Positions 1-7,727 are shown, numbered from the stretch's first letter. The stretch is 20,662 bases of DNA from an uncultured Faecalibacterium sp. (GCA_900551435.1 URVW01000039.1:1-20662), one strand, 5' to 3'. Made by a program: numbers and translations. Notes: generated by a model not told the origin, from the letters alone.

Positions 1-1105
<1,105 letters not shown>

Positions 1106-1204
1106 GATGAAACGCTCCTTTGTTTTCATGCTTACACTTTTGTTTTTTCGCGCCGGGCGTCCCTCCCGGCACACTCGATCGTTCGGTTTCGTATCACGCC
1201 TTTT

Positions 1205-1232
1205 ATTATACGCGGCGCGGCTTTTCCGTCAA
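1205..1232 (-). promoter_or_regulatory. argG promoter
   Basis: On the minus strand TTGACG (1227-1232) and TATAAT (1205-1210) are separated by 16 bp. Transcription would start near 1198 and give a leader of about 90 nt that contains a 6-bp hairpin (GCCGGG/CCCGGC, 1152-1170). Confidence 0.75.
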
Positions 1233-1480
1233 TGCGGAAAACCGCCAAACCTTCCGCCGTTTTCCGGGGCGATTTGGTTCACTTTGTATGTTTATGCAAT
1301 TATTTTTGTTTATATTCAAATTTTATGCATTTTCAGCGTATAAATCCGAACCGAAAGATAAACGCTTCTCAACCATGCTCTGCTCTGGATGCCGAAGTTT
1401 CAGCCCTATAGTCATACTCTCAAGCCGCTCACCCGCATTTCATGACAGTTTCCTGCAATTTGTGACATTTTATTTAATTT
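1233..1480. other. AT-rich divergent intergenic region
   Basis: This is most of the gap between argG (-) and the surface-protein gene (+). I find no convincing gene. It contains two direct copies of TTTATGCA at 1291-1298 and 1322-1329, 31 bp apart, about three helical turns, upstream of the argG promoter. They could be regulator sites, but they do not match the classical ArgR box well. Confidence 0.4.
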
Positions 1481-1503
1481 TTGTCCACATTTACAAACAT
1501 TTA

Positions 1504-1549
1504 TGGTATAATCAAAATGCTTTCAGCAAGCATCCGATTCGATAAGGAG
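1504..1549 (+). promoter_or_regulatory. Promoter -10 and RBS for the surface protein gene
   Basis: TATAAT at 1507-1512 is preceded by TGG (extended -10), and no strong -35 is visible. The ribosome binding site AAGGAG (1544-1549) lies 11 bases before the ATG at 1561. A GTG at 1549 overlaps this site and is therefore rejected as the start. Confidence 0.6.
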
Positions 1550-1560
1550 TGAGAGATTTC

Positions 1561-4449
1561 ATGAAAAAACGCATGGTCAGCCTGATCGTCGCACTGTGTA
1601 TGATGATCTCGCTGTTCCCGGTCAGTGTTTTTGCAGACGAGGGCGTGGCACTGTGTGCTGGACAGCCCGAGCTGACACTTGACAGCAGCGGCCGTCCCAA
1701 CGGCTCTTCCGGGTACGGCTGGACCTACTCCGGCGGTGTTTTGACCCTGACCGATGGACGTTATAATTTCTACAGCTCGTCCACCAATCCTTCCAGTCGG
1801 CCAATCCCTGCCGATGTGCAGATTCATGTCACCGGCTCTGCCATTCTGGAAGATGGCCGCTTTTTGGGTCCGGTCACCAATCACGGCACTGTGGCTGGCG
1901 GCTGGTTTGAAAACACCTTTACCAATCACGGCACTGTGACCGGCGGTTATTTTGAAAACACCTTTACCAATTATTCGAACGTCTCCAACGCATCCTTTTC
2001 TGGTGCTGTCTCAAATCAGAGCGGCTCGATCAAGAACTGCGTTTTTTCTTCGACGGGAACCATCGCTTCCAACCGCGGCACGGTCCAAAACTGCCTGTTC
2101 TCCTCGAATCCGCAGAACAGCGGTCTGTCTGTTCTCACGCTGCAGTCGGAAAACGGAAACAGCATGGACGCCACGCTGAATGGCTGTTCTCTGTTAATTT
2201 CTGACCGTGAGCTGTATTTTGTCGGTTCGCCGGAGATCATTTTCGTGTATACGACTCCTGCGTCGGTCAAGATCACCGAAGCCGATGGCACATTCTGGAC
2301 GCAGACGGTCGAGAATGGCAAGCTCACTCCCAAAGCCCCCAGCCTTGATCTGGTCATCAACAACGACCCTGCTTCGAAAGATGAGGGCCGTCCCATCACC
2401 ACCGGCGCAAAACAGCGCGTGGAAAACGGCGTTACAACTTATATTGGAAACGGCTGGAAATACGACGGCAAGACCCTTTCTCTGACGCCGGATGCCCTGA
2501 CCGATTATGACTTCAGCAAAGCTCCGCTCAACCCGGCCAACAGTACGATCATGTGCTACGTTCAGGTCGGTTCCAATGCAGTCCTTACAGGCGGCACGTT
2601 CGCGGTCACGGTCCAGAATGACGGCACGATCCGCGGCGGCATCTTCAATGGAAACCCGGGCCTTTCTGCGGATATCTACCATATTGATTTGAACGGCAGC
2701 GGCAGCATCACTTCGGTCAATGACAGCGATCAAGTCAGCTGGACCCCCTATGTCGTCGTGACCTCGGATTCCGCAGAACAGACCGTCACCCTTACCGCCG
2801 ATGTGGATATCACCACCCTGAATTATGAGGATATCGGCAGCGTTTACAACAGCTCTTATCCCAACGGCGACCACAAGACGGTCACCTTCACGATGCCTGC
2901 TGAGGACGTGACGCTGAACCTCATCAAGCCCACTGTCACGGTCCGGAACAACATCGACTCCACCGAACAGGCTCCTGTTGCCGCAAAGCCGGGGGAGGAA
3001 GTTCAGATCACGGCAGAGTCCAAGCGCGGCTACACCTTCCTCTATTGGGAGAGCGACGACATCACTCTCTCTGACAAGACCCAGAACCCCCTGACCATCG
3101 CTTCCATGCCGGACCACGACATCACCCTGACCGCAAACTACGAGTACTCCAAGCTGGTCATCAGCGACAAGGGCGTTCCCACGCTGCCTTCCGGCAAAGA
3201 CTGGCGGTATGACGAGAACAACAACACCCTGTATCTCGAGCCGACCACCCGCACCGAGTACGATTTCAGCCGCGAGCCGCTGAATCCGGACGGCTACGAC
3301 ATCAAGTGCAAGATCGTCGGCAACGAAAACACCATTCTCGTCGGCGGCACATTCGATAACACCGTTGAGAACAACGGCGAGATCACCGGCGGAACCTATA
3401 ACGATTCCGTGAAGAACAATGGCACGATCTCTGGCGGAACCTATAACGATTCTGTCGAGAATAACGGGACCATCAAGGATGGCACGTTCAAAGACACCGT
3501 GAAGAACGATGGGACCATCAATGACGGAACCTTTAATGGTAAAGTTGAAAATACCGAGAACGGGACCATCAACGGCGGTACATTCAAGGACACCGTAGAC
3601 AACGACGGCAAGATCACCGACGGCACATTTGACGGCGGTGTCAACAACGGCGAAAACGGCGATATCTCCGGCGGAGCCTTCAATGGAAATGTCGATAACA
3701 AGGGCGATGTCACGGGCGGCGACTTCAACGGCAGCGTGAACAACCACCCGGGCAGCACGTTCGAGCCGGACTCTGACGTGAACAAGACCTACACCGTCAC
3801 CATCGAGGGCGGAACCATCAACGGCAAGACCACGGTGAAGGCCAAGAAGGGCACAGAGCTGACCGCCGTGCTGGACACCAATGCCATTCCGGACGGCATG
3901 GCCTTTGACATGTGGTCCCTCTCCTCGAATGCCCTGACCGGCGACCCCTCTGTGGACCTCAAGGCCGGAAACATGACCTTCCTCATGCCCGCAGAAGATG
4001 TCACCATCCGGGCACAGTATATCTCTTCTGCGATCGCAGAAGATTCTCCGGGCCTTTCGCCGCTGGGCACGGCGGCCCTGATCACGGCCGGTGCAGCCGT
4101 CACGGGCGTTGCGGTGTGGCAGGGCTACAAGATCGGCGTGGAGCTGTACTTGGAGCGCGAGCTGCCGCAGGGCACGCCCATCCCCACCAACCGCCGTGAG
4201 CTGGTGCTGTTGCTGTGGAACACGGCGGGCAAACCCGAACCGGCTTCTGCGGAACTGTTCAGCGACATCGATGCACAGGACCTCGAACTGCAGAAGGCTT
4301 CTCACTGGGCGCAGGAGCATCAACTTCTGGGCGTTGCCAACGAGTACAACCTCACGCTCTTTGAGCCGGAAAGTGCTGTGAACGAAACGGACGTTCTGCT
4401 GGGCTGGCTCCGCACGAAGAAGCTTCTCCGCAATGTTGAAACGTCTTAA
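1561..4449 (+). CDS. Large secreted repeat protein with InlB-like and C-terminal SLH-like regions
   Basis: 962 residues. A signal peptide (1-25, cut near VFA|DEG) directs export. Three related modules follow, starting near residues 33, 262 and 531. Each has a Gly-Trp-x-Tyr motif and a TLxL-type strand; the second and third share YDFSxxPLNP. Each then runs into tandem 15-residue repeats of the form GGTFxxxVxNxGxI, the longest block at 595-733. Two InlB/Flg_new-like beta domains (about 395-530 and 744-820) carry the motif MPAEDVT. A hydrophobic stretch (about 835-858) precedes an SLH-like segment (about 868-955: RRELVLLLWNTAGKP, then FSDI, HWAQE, LFEPES). It is probably a cell-surface protein; adhesion or matrix binding is only inferred. 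It stands alone behind its own promoter and is followed by hairpins. Confidence 0.85.
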   Translation: MKKRMVSLIVALCMMISLFPVSVFADEGVALCAGQPELTLDSSGRPNGSSGYGWTYSGGVLTLTDGRYNFYSSSTNPSSRPIPADVQIHVTGSAILEDGRFLGPVTNHGTVAGGWFENTFTNHGTVTGGYFENTFTNYSNVSNASFSGAVSNQSGSIKNCVFSSTGTIASNRGTVQNCLFSSNPQNSGLSVLTLQSENGNSMDATLNGCSLLISDRELYFVGSPEIIFVYTTPASVKITEADGTFWTQTVENGKLTPKAPSLDLVINNDPASKDEGRPITTGAKQRVENGVTTYIGNGWKYDGKTLSLTPDALTDYDFSKAPLNPANSTIMCYVQVGSNAVLTGGTFAVTVQNDGTIRGGIFNGNPGLSADIYHIDLNGSGSITSVNDSDQVSWTPYVVVTSDSAEQTVTLTADVDITTLNYEDIGSVYNSSYPNGDHKTVTFTMPAEDVTLNLIKPTVTVRNNIDSTEQAPVAAKPGEEVQITAESKRGYTFLYWESDDITLSDKTQNPLTIASMPDHDITLTANYEYSKLVISDKGVPTLPSGKDWRYDENNNTLYLEPTTRTEYDFSREPLNPDGYDIKCKIVGNENTILVGGTFDNTVENNGEITGGTYNDSVKNNGTISGGTYNDSVENNGTIKDGTFKDTVKNDGTINDGTFNGKVENTENGTINGGTFKDTVDNDGKITDGTFDGGVNNGENGDISGGAFNGNVDNKGDVTGGDFNGSVNNHPGSTFEPDSDVNKTYTVTIEGGTINGKTTVKAKKGTELTAVLDTNAIPDGMAFDMWSLSSNALTGDPSVDLKAGNMTFLMPAEDVTIRAQYISSAIAEDSPGLSPLGTAALITAGAAVTGVAVWQGYKIGVELYLERELPQGTPIPTNRRELVLLLWNTAGKPEPASAELFSDIDAQDLELQKASHWAQEHQLLGVANEYNLTLFEPESAVNETDVLLGWLRTKKLLRNVETS
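3343..3756 (+). repeat. In-frame tandem 45-bp coding repeats
   Basis: About nine consecutive 15-codon units encode GG-T/A/D-F/Y-x-x-x-V-x-N-x-G-x-I. The periodic Gly-Gly, aromatic and Val/Ile positions suggest a stacked beta-solenoid. Two units have two-residue insertions (NTENGTI and NGENGDI). Units are diverged in DNA sequence, so most are not recent copies. Confidence 0.85.
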
Positions 4450-4460
4450 TTTTCTAAAAT

Positions 4461-4489
4461 GAGCGGCCGCAAAAACGCAATAGCCGCTC
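4461..4489. other. Hairpin after the surface protein gene
   Basis: GAGCGGC (4461-4467) pairs with GCCGCTC (4483-4489). No T-run follows, so this may be a 3'-end stabilising stem rather than a terminator. Confidence 0.5.
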
Positions 4490-4514
4490 GCACCAAGAAA
4501 TCGTATAAAAACAG

Positions 4515-4566
4515 AAACCCGGAACCTCTTTTGAGCCATCTGGCCCTGAAAAGGTTCCGGGTTTTA
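4515..4566. terminator. Bidirectional terminator between convergent genes
   Basis: AAACCCGGAACC pairs with GGTTCCGGGTTT around a loop of about 25 bases. T-runs lie on both sides (GGGTTTTAT on plus; GGGTTTCTGTTTTT on minus). It serves both the surface-protein gene (+) and the GIY-YIG fusion gene (-). Confidence 0.85.
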
Positions 4567-4610
4567 TGCATTCTTGTTTCGGAGAACTGTTTTGCCGCAG
4601 TCTTTTGAAA

Positions 4611-5456
4611 TCAGGCTTTTCCGTATTTTTTCAGCACAGCGGCAGTCTCTTCCGGGGTGACCATCCGGACGGGGTCCGGCTTCTGGTTTCCGGTGCGCAG
4701 GGCCAGCCACCAAGTGGAAAGTCCCAGCCAGCCGAATTTATAGGCCGTGTGCGGCGTGCGGCCCACGCAGGTGAAGCCCAGCTTTTCGTGGATGTGCTCG
4801 CTGGTCGGGTTCGGGTCCGCCACGAGGGCGTACACGTTCCAATAGCCGCACTGTTCCAACAGCTCGAGCAGAGCGCGGTACAGCAGGTCCCCCACACCGA
4901 AGCCGCGGGCATCCGGCGCACAGTAGATGTTGCTTTCCACCGACCAGTCATAGGCTTCGCGCGGATGCCACCGGTGCGCACAGGCATAGCCCAGCAGCTT
5001 TCCGTTGGCGTCCCGCGCCAGCAGAAGCGGGGCAACTTTCAGGGTGTTGTCCACCCAGTCCTCGTACTCCTCCACCGTGCTTGGCGTCACCTGAAAGGTC
5101 GCCGTGTGGTTCAGGACGTACCAGTTGTAGATCTCCACGATGTCGGCGGCATCGGCGCGGGTCGCCACCGAAAGGCGGGGCAGATGCTGTTCTTCCCACT
5201 CGGCGCAGAGGGCTTCCTTTTTGGCCTTGGTCAGCTTTTTCAGGGCCGCTTCCCGCTTGAGCGCGTCGGACTTGTCCGCACAGTGTTCCAGATATGCAAA
5301 CCGGACCGCGCCCATCGCGCGGGTGCTTTTGGCTCCCTTGCCCGATTTATGGGCGTGCAGCCGTGCGCCCGGGTCGTTGGTCCAGCCGGTATACAGCTGA
5401 CCGCCCGCGCACCGCACCATGTAGACATACGCCCGCTCTTCCGCTTCTTTTTCCAT
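4611..5456 (-). CDS. GIY-YIG nuclease domain fused to a GNAT (phosphinothricin-acetyltransferase-like) domain
   Basis: 281 residues with two domains. Residues 9-85 form a small YhbQ/URI-type GIY-YIG nuclease domain: YVY (10-12), LYTG (21-24), conserved Arg32 and catalytic-type Glu69 in LKREAALKKL. Residues 96-255 form a GNAT domain of the phosphinothricin acetyltransferase type: IYNWYV, TATF, the acetyl-CoA loop RGFGVG (184-189) and HEKLGF. The nuclease part would cut DNA and the acetyltransferase part would transfer acetyl from acetyl-CoA to an amine; the substrate is unknown. The start at 5456 lies one base after the stop of the MYG1 gene, with GGGAGA inside the end of that gene, so translation is probably coupled. 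YhbQ-like domains are usually stand-alone proteins of about 100 residues, so the fusion is notable. Confidence 0.85.
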   Translation of the reverse strand: MEKEAEERAYVYMVRCAGGQLYTGWTNDPGARLHAHKSGKGAKSTRAMGAVRFAYLEHCADKSDALKREAALKKLTKAKKEALCAEWEEQHLPRLSVATRADAADIVEIYNWYVLNHTATFQVTPSTVEEYEDWVDNTLKVAPLLLARDANGKLLGYACAHRWHPREAYDWSVESNIYCAPDARGFGVGDLLYRALLELLEQCGYWNVYALVADPNPTSEHIHEKLGFTCVGRTPHTAYKFGWLGLSTWWLALRTGNQKPDPVRMVTPEETAAVLKKYGKA

Positions 5457-5457
5457 G

Positions 5458-6285
5458 TTAGAGTCTCCCGTTGTTCTTCAGGACCTGACGGCACGCCGCG
5501 AGAGCAGTCTCTTTGTCTTTGGCCGTGATGAGGAAGCGGCTGGCGTGGCAGAAGCTGATGCCCTCGATGCCGCTCTTCTGCTCAATGACTTCCTGCGGCT
5601 GGCCGGCCCACGACTGCGGGAAGGGCAGCTTCGGCTTTTTGGTCTTGTGGTCGGTCACGCACTGGGCGCTCCAGCCGCCGCGCTGGCTGGGATAGACCAC
5701 GAACAGCGCATCGGTGCGGTACAGGCCGTTTTTCCACGGCAGATAGCAGGGGAGCACCACAATGCCGTCGCGGGAGTTTTTGTAGGCCTGTTGGACCTTT
5801 TCATCTGCGCGGTTGACCGCATTCGCGCTATCGAGCTGGTGTTCCAGAATCTGCTTCGCCACGGCCACGGCCTTGAAGAAGCAGGTATCCTGATCTTCCT
5901 TGGAATCCCAGACCGGGTTGAAGAAGCCGATGGCATCGCACAGGCTGTTCTGCTCGCCGGTGTTGTCGTTCAGGTCGAGCGGTTGGATGAAGTTTTCATC
6001 GATGAGCCTCGCCTGACGCTCGCCCACAAGGCCGGGGCCGAGCACCCGCCACAGCAGACCGAACGCCGCATACGGGATGCCGTTGGGCCGCGTCTCGCGC
6101 GGCTCCTGATGGTGGTCGAACATGCCAAAGCCGATATCATACACGATGCCGTCAAAATCATCCGGGACCACAAAGCCGCGGGTGATCTTGATATCGGGTC
6201 GAACGATCTGCAGCAGCGCGGTGGCAAACACATCGTCTGCGTGGAACTTGCCGGCGTGCGTGAATCCATTTGCGGGAATTTTCAT
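5458..6285 (-). CDS. MYG1 family DHH-type hydrolase/exonuclease
   Basis: 275 residues matching the MYG1/UPF0160 family, a DHH-superfamily metal-dependent phosphoesterase. The eukaryotic member is reported as a 3'-5' exonuclease; the bacterial role is unclear. Visible motifs are THAGKFHADDVFATALL (residues 9-25; His15, Asp17 and Asp18 are likely metal ligands) and YDIGFGMFDHHQ (49-60, the DHH motif). The C-terminal half contains WSAQCV and GIEGISFCHASRFL. The length is somewhat below that of eukaryotic members. The start at 6285 has GAGGT seven bases upstream. First gene of a two-gene operon with the GIY-YIG fusion. Confidence 0.9.
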   Translation of the reverse strand: MKIPANGFTHAGKFHADDVFATALLQIVRPDIKITRGFVVPDDFDGIVYDIGFGMFDHHQEPRETRPNGIPYAAFGLLWRVLGPGLVGERQARLIDENFIQPLDLNDNTGEQNSLCDAIGFFNPVWDSKEDQDTCFFKAVAVAKQILEHQLDSANAVNRADEKVQQAYKNSRDGIVVLPCYLPWKNGLYRTDALFVVYPSQRGGWSAQCVTDHKTKKPKLPFPQSWAGQPQEVIEQKSGIEGISFCHASRFLITAKDKETALAACRQVLKNNGRL

Positions 6286-6320
6286 TGCTTGTACCTCATT
6301 CTGTCAGTGTCTTTGAGGAC

Positions 6321-6349
6321 AGTATAGCACATTCTGTGGGCTGGGACAA
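6321..6349 (-). promoter_or_regulatory. Promoter of the MYG1 / GIY-YIG-GNAT operon
   Basis: On the minus strand TTGTCC (6344-6349), 17 bp spacer, TATACT (6321-6326), with TGC just before the -10. The start point would be near 6314, about 30 bases before the MYG1 start codon. Confidence 0.75.
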
Positions 6350-6390
6350 ATTTTTCATGGCGCAGCATTCAAAAATGGCTTTCTGCCGGG

Positions 6391-6419
6391 TTGACAGCCC
6401 GAAATCAGATTGCTATAAT
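6391..6419 (+). promoter_or_regulatory. Consensus promoter for an antisense RNA
   Basis: TTGACA (6391-6396), exactly 17 bp, TATAAT (6414-6419), with TGC before the -10. This is a perfect sigma-A consensus, yet no plus-strand protein gene follows. It points into the 3' end of the small peptide gene on the other strand. Confidence 0.85.
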
Positions 6420-6484
6420 ACAAATAGAAAAGGCGCTGCGACAAGCGGTTCAGCCCGATCCGTTAAGAGTTCTTAGAAATTCCA

Positions 6485-6524
6485 AGAACCGTCACCGGCC
6501 AGGGTGGCGGTTCTCGCTTTTCAC
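6485..6524 (+). terminator. Internal hairpin, possible short-form end of the antisense RNA
   Basis: AGAACCGTCACC pairs with GGTGGCGGTTCT (one G-U pair) around a six-base loop, followed by CGCTTTTC. The same palindrome lies at the 3' end of the peptide gene when read on the minus strand. Confidence 0.55.
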
Positions 6525-6575
6525 TTTGATGGTGAATACCAGTCCAAAAATATGGAACGTCAAAGTAATCGGCAT
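6492..6575 (-). CDS. 27-residue hydrophobic/basic peptide, candidate type I toxin
   Basis: The codons read MPITLTFHIFGLVFTIKV followed by KSENRHPGR and TGA. The ribosome binding site is near-perfect: AAAGGAGGTG, with seven bases between AGGAGG and the ATG. The peptide has a hydrophobic stretch (residues 3-16) and a basic tail (K17, K19, R23, H24, R27), as small membrane-acting toxins often do. Its own promoter lies at 6660-6688 and its mRNA would begin with an exact 5' hairpin. A consensus promoter on the opposite strand gives an overlapping RNA. I do not recognise the family with certainty; a small regulatory or membrane peptide is the alternative. Too short for ordinary gene callers. Confidence 0.6.
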   Translation of the reverse strand: MPITLTFHIFGLVFTIKVKSENRHPGR

Positions 6576-6632
6576 AGTCTCACCTCCTTTGTGGAGATGT
6601 GGCTGAACCGCCTGCCGTATGTGCAGCGCCTT

Positions 6633-6660
6633 TACCGCTTTGAAAAAAGCGGTATTTTTA
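6633..6660 (+). terminator. Terminator of the antisense RNA; same palindrome is the 5' hairpin of the peptide mRNA
   Basis: TACCGCTTT-GAAA-AAAGCGGTA followed by TTTTTATT on the plus strand. On the minus strand the stem begins at the predicted +1 of the peptide mRNA, a layout that would protect its 5' end. Confidence 0.75.
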
Positions 6661-6688
6661 TTGTATCACACACTCGTTTTGTGTGCAA
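6660..6688 (-). promoter_or_regulatory. Promoter of the 27-codon peptide gene
   Basis: On the minus strand TTGCAC (6683-6688), 17 bp, TACAAT (6660-6665) with TGA before the -10. The spacer contains an inverted repeat CACAC...GTGTG (6667-6685) that could be an operator. The -10 and early leader resemble those of the opposing promoter (TACAATAAAAATA against TATAATACAAATA). Confidence 0.6.
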
Positions 6689-6699
6689 CAAATTTCGAC

Positions 6700-6750
6700 A
6701 AACCCGGCCCCGGGGATTTTACCATCTCCGGGGCCGGTTTCTGTTTTTTT
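6700..6750. terminator. Strong GC-rich hairpin after the 11-codon ORF
   Basis: Arms AAACC-GGCCCCGG and CCGGGGCCGGTTT pair with one bulged C. On plus the stem is followed by CTGTTTTTTT, a clear terminator; on minus it is followed by GTTTGTCG, a weaker one. It would end the short minus-strand transcript from 6823-6852 and insulate the peptide locus. Confidence 0.7.
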
Positions 6751-6784
6751 AGTTATACTGCGGGAAGCCTTCCGGCAGTTTCAT
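6749..6784 (-). CDS. 11-residue ORF downstream of the poly-G promoter
   Basis: Encodes MKLPEGFPQYN. It has a strong ribosome binding site (AGGAGG, eight bases before ATG), a promoter at 6823-6852 and a hairpin right after the stop, so it looks like a complete transcription unit of about 120 nt. No family is recognised. Its PEGFPQ resembles the PEYFPQ at the C-terminus of the neighbouring lipoprotein (6972-7727), so it may be a remnant or relative of such a gene's end; that may also be chance. A leader peptide or signal peptide is possible. Confidence 0.45.
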   Translation of the reverse strand: MKLPEGFPQYN

Positions 6785-6822
6785 GGGCAATTCCTCCTGT
6801 TTTACACAAAGGGCTTTTTCTT

Positions 6823-6852
6823 ATTTTACCCCCCCCCGAACGGTTTTGTCAA
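6823..6852 (-). promoter_or_regulatory. Promoter with a G9 tract in its spacer
   Basis: On the minus strand a perfect TTGACA (6847-6852) and TAAAAT (6823-6828) are 18 bp apart. The spacer ends in nine consecutive G (C on plus, 6829-6837) that abut the -10. Loss of one G would give the optimal 17-bp spacing, so slippage could switch expression. Confidence 0.7.
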
Positions 6853-6912
6853 TGTTTTCCAGCTTTTTTGTTTCATCGAATTTTTGTCGATTTTTTGGTA
6901 AATTGACAACAC

Positions 6913-6949
6913 AAAAGGCCCTGCCGCATGGAACGCGGCAGAGCCTTTT
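6913..6949. terminator. Terminator of the lipoprotein gene
   Basis: AAAAGGCCCTGCCGC pairs with GCGGCAGAGCCTTTT (one mismatch) around a seven-base loop. On minus it ends GGCCTTTTGTGTT, right after the stop of the lipoprotein gene. Confidence 0.8.
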
Positions 6950-6971
6950 GCTCTAGGTGATTAGTTTGATT

Positions 6972-7727
6972 TTACAGCTGGGGGAAATATTCAGGGTCGC
7001 ACTTCGTCAAAGTCTTCGGCCAAAGGGTATAAACCTTCTTTTCGCCATTGATTTCGGCCGCAGAGGACATCGTGATCAAATCTCCATCGCTGTCGTAGCC
7101 ATAGATGTGGCTTCCGTTCGGGGTGATCACGACCTCATACAGGATGCTCTGTCCCTGAATCGTCATCGTGTAGGCAGAGAAGCTCACGACTGTCTCAGGA
7201 ACTTCAAACACCTTGTCTACCAGAGCAAGATACGACTTCACGCGGTCCGCCGAAACTTCATTCCAGCCCGTCTCGGTCAGTTCATAGAACTTTCCATCAT
7301 CGTTCTGGTAGAACGTTACGCCGTCTTGCGTCTTGGCATCTTTAAAAGAGCCTTCTCTCTGATTGCCAAGATATGCGAGTTTCAGGGTTCCTGCATTTGC
7401 AGCCTGATTATCCTTGATCTCTGCAACGATGGCATCCAGATAGTAGTTGGTCGAGGTAATGCCCTTGTTTGCAAAATACACCTTCGTCGTGGAATCCGCC
7501 CAAGTTGCGCCTTTCACCGGATAGGGTTTGCCCTCTTCCGGCTGGTCGGTGTTCTCGTCGTCTTTTCCCTCTTCCTTCGGAGGATCGTCCTTCTTTTCCT
7601 CTTCCTGCGAAGCGGACGGGGTGCTGTCCGCAGGTGCACTCGATCCATCGTCGCCGCAGGCGGTCAGCATGCTCATTGCCATGGCCGCTGCCAGAATGCA
7701 GATGGCCAGTCGTTTCATCAATCGCAT
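6972..7727 (-). CDS. Predicted lipoprotein of unknown function
   Basis: 251 residues. The N-terminus is a lipoprotein signal (MRLMKRL, a hydrophobic core, lipobox LTAC with Cys24), so the protein should be attached to the outer face of the membrane. Residues 25-70 form an acidic, Pro/Lys/Glu-rich linker of the kind that crosses the cell wall. The remainder is a mixed alpha/beta domain with aromatic-rich segments (VTFYQNDDGKFYEL, YGYDSDGDLITM), ending DPEYFPQL. No catalytic motif or named family is recognised. The start at 7727 is preferred because GGAGG lies eight bases before it; an upstream ATG at 7742 overlaps that site. Single-gene unit with its own promoter and terminator. Confidence 0.85.
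   Translation of the reverse strand: MRLMKRLAICILAAAMAMSMLTACGDDGSSAPADSTPSASQEEEKKDDPPKEEGKDDENTDQPEEGKPYPVKGATWADSTTKVYFANKGITSTNYYLDAIVAEIKDNQAANAGTLKLAYLGNQREGSFKDAKTQDGVTFYQNDDGKFYELTETGWNEVSADRVKSYLALVDKVFEVPETVVSFSAYTMTIQGQSILYEVVITPNGSHIYGYDSDGDLITMSSAAEINGEKKVYTLWPKTLTKCDPEYFPQL

Larger units (their letters stand above)
6426..6660 (+). ncRNA. Predicted antisense RNA opposite the small peptide gene
   Basis: Transcription from the promoter at 6391-6419 should start near 6426. A first stop signal is a 12-bp stem (6485-6496 with 6503-6514) followed by CGCTTTT, giving an RNA of about 95 nt overlapping the last codons of the 27-codon gene. Readthrough would end at the stem 6633-6654 plus TTTTTATT, giving about 235 nt covering the whole peptide mRNA. 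Its first 30 bases (AAAGGCGCTGC, GCGGTTCAGCC) repeat, in inverted orientation, the leader of the peptide mRNA. The antitoxin role is inferred from layout. Confidence 0.55.

Noticed and set aside
1152..1170. Terminator hairpin in the argG leader
   Set aside because: The T-run lies on the wrong side of the stem for either direction.
2194..4539. A 781-codon open frame on minus opposite the surface-protein gene
   Set aside because: It mirrors the plus gene's repeats and biased codons, has no ribosome binding site and reads as low-complexity Val/Asp/Arg; the plus frame has signal peptide, domains and promoter.
6504..6752. Plus-strand 82-codon frame over the small peptide locus
   Set aside because: No ribosome binding site, crosses two terminators, and is the complement of the better supported minus-strand peptide gene.
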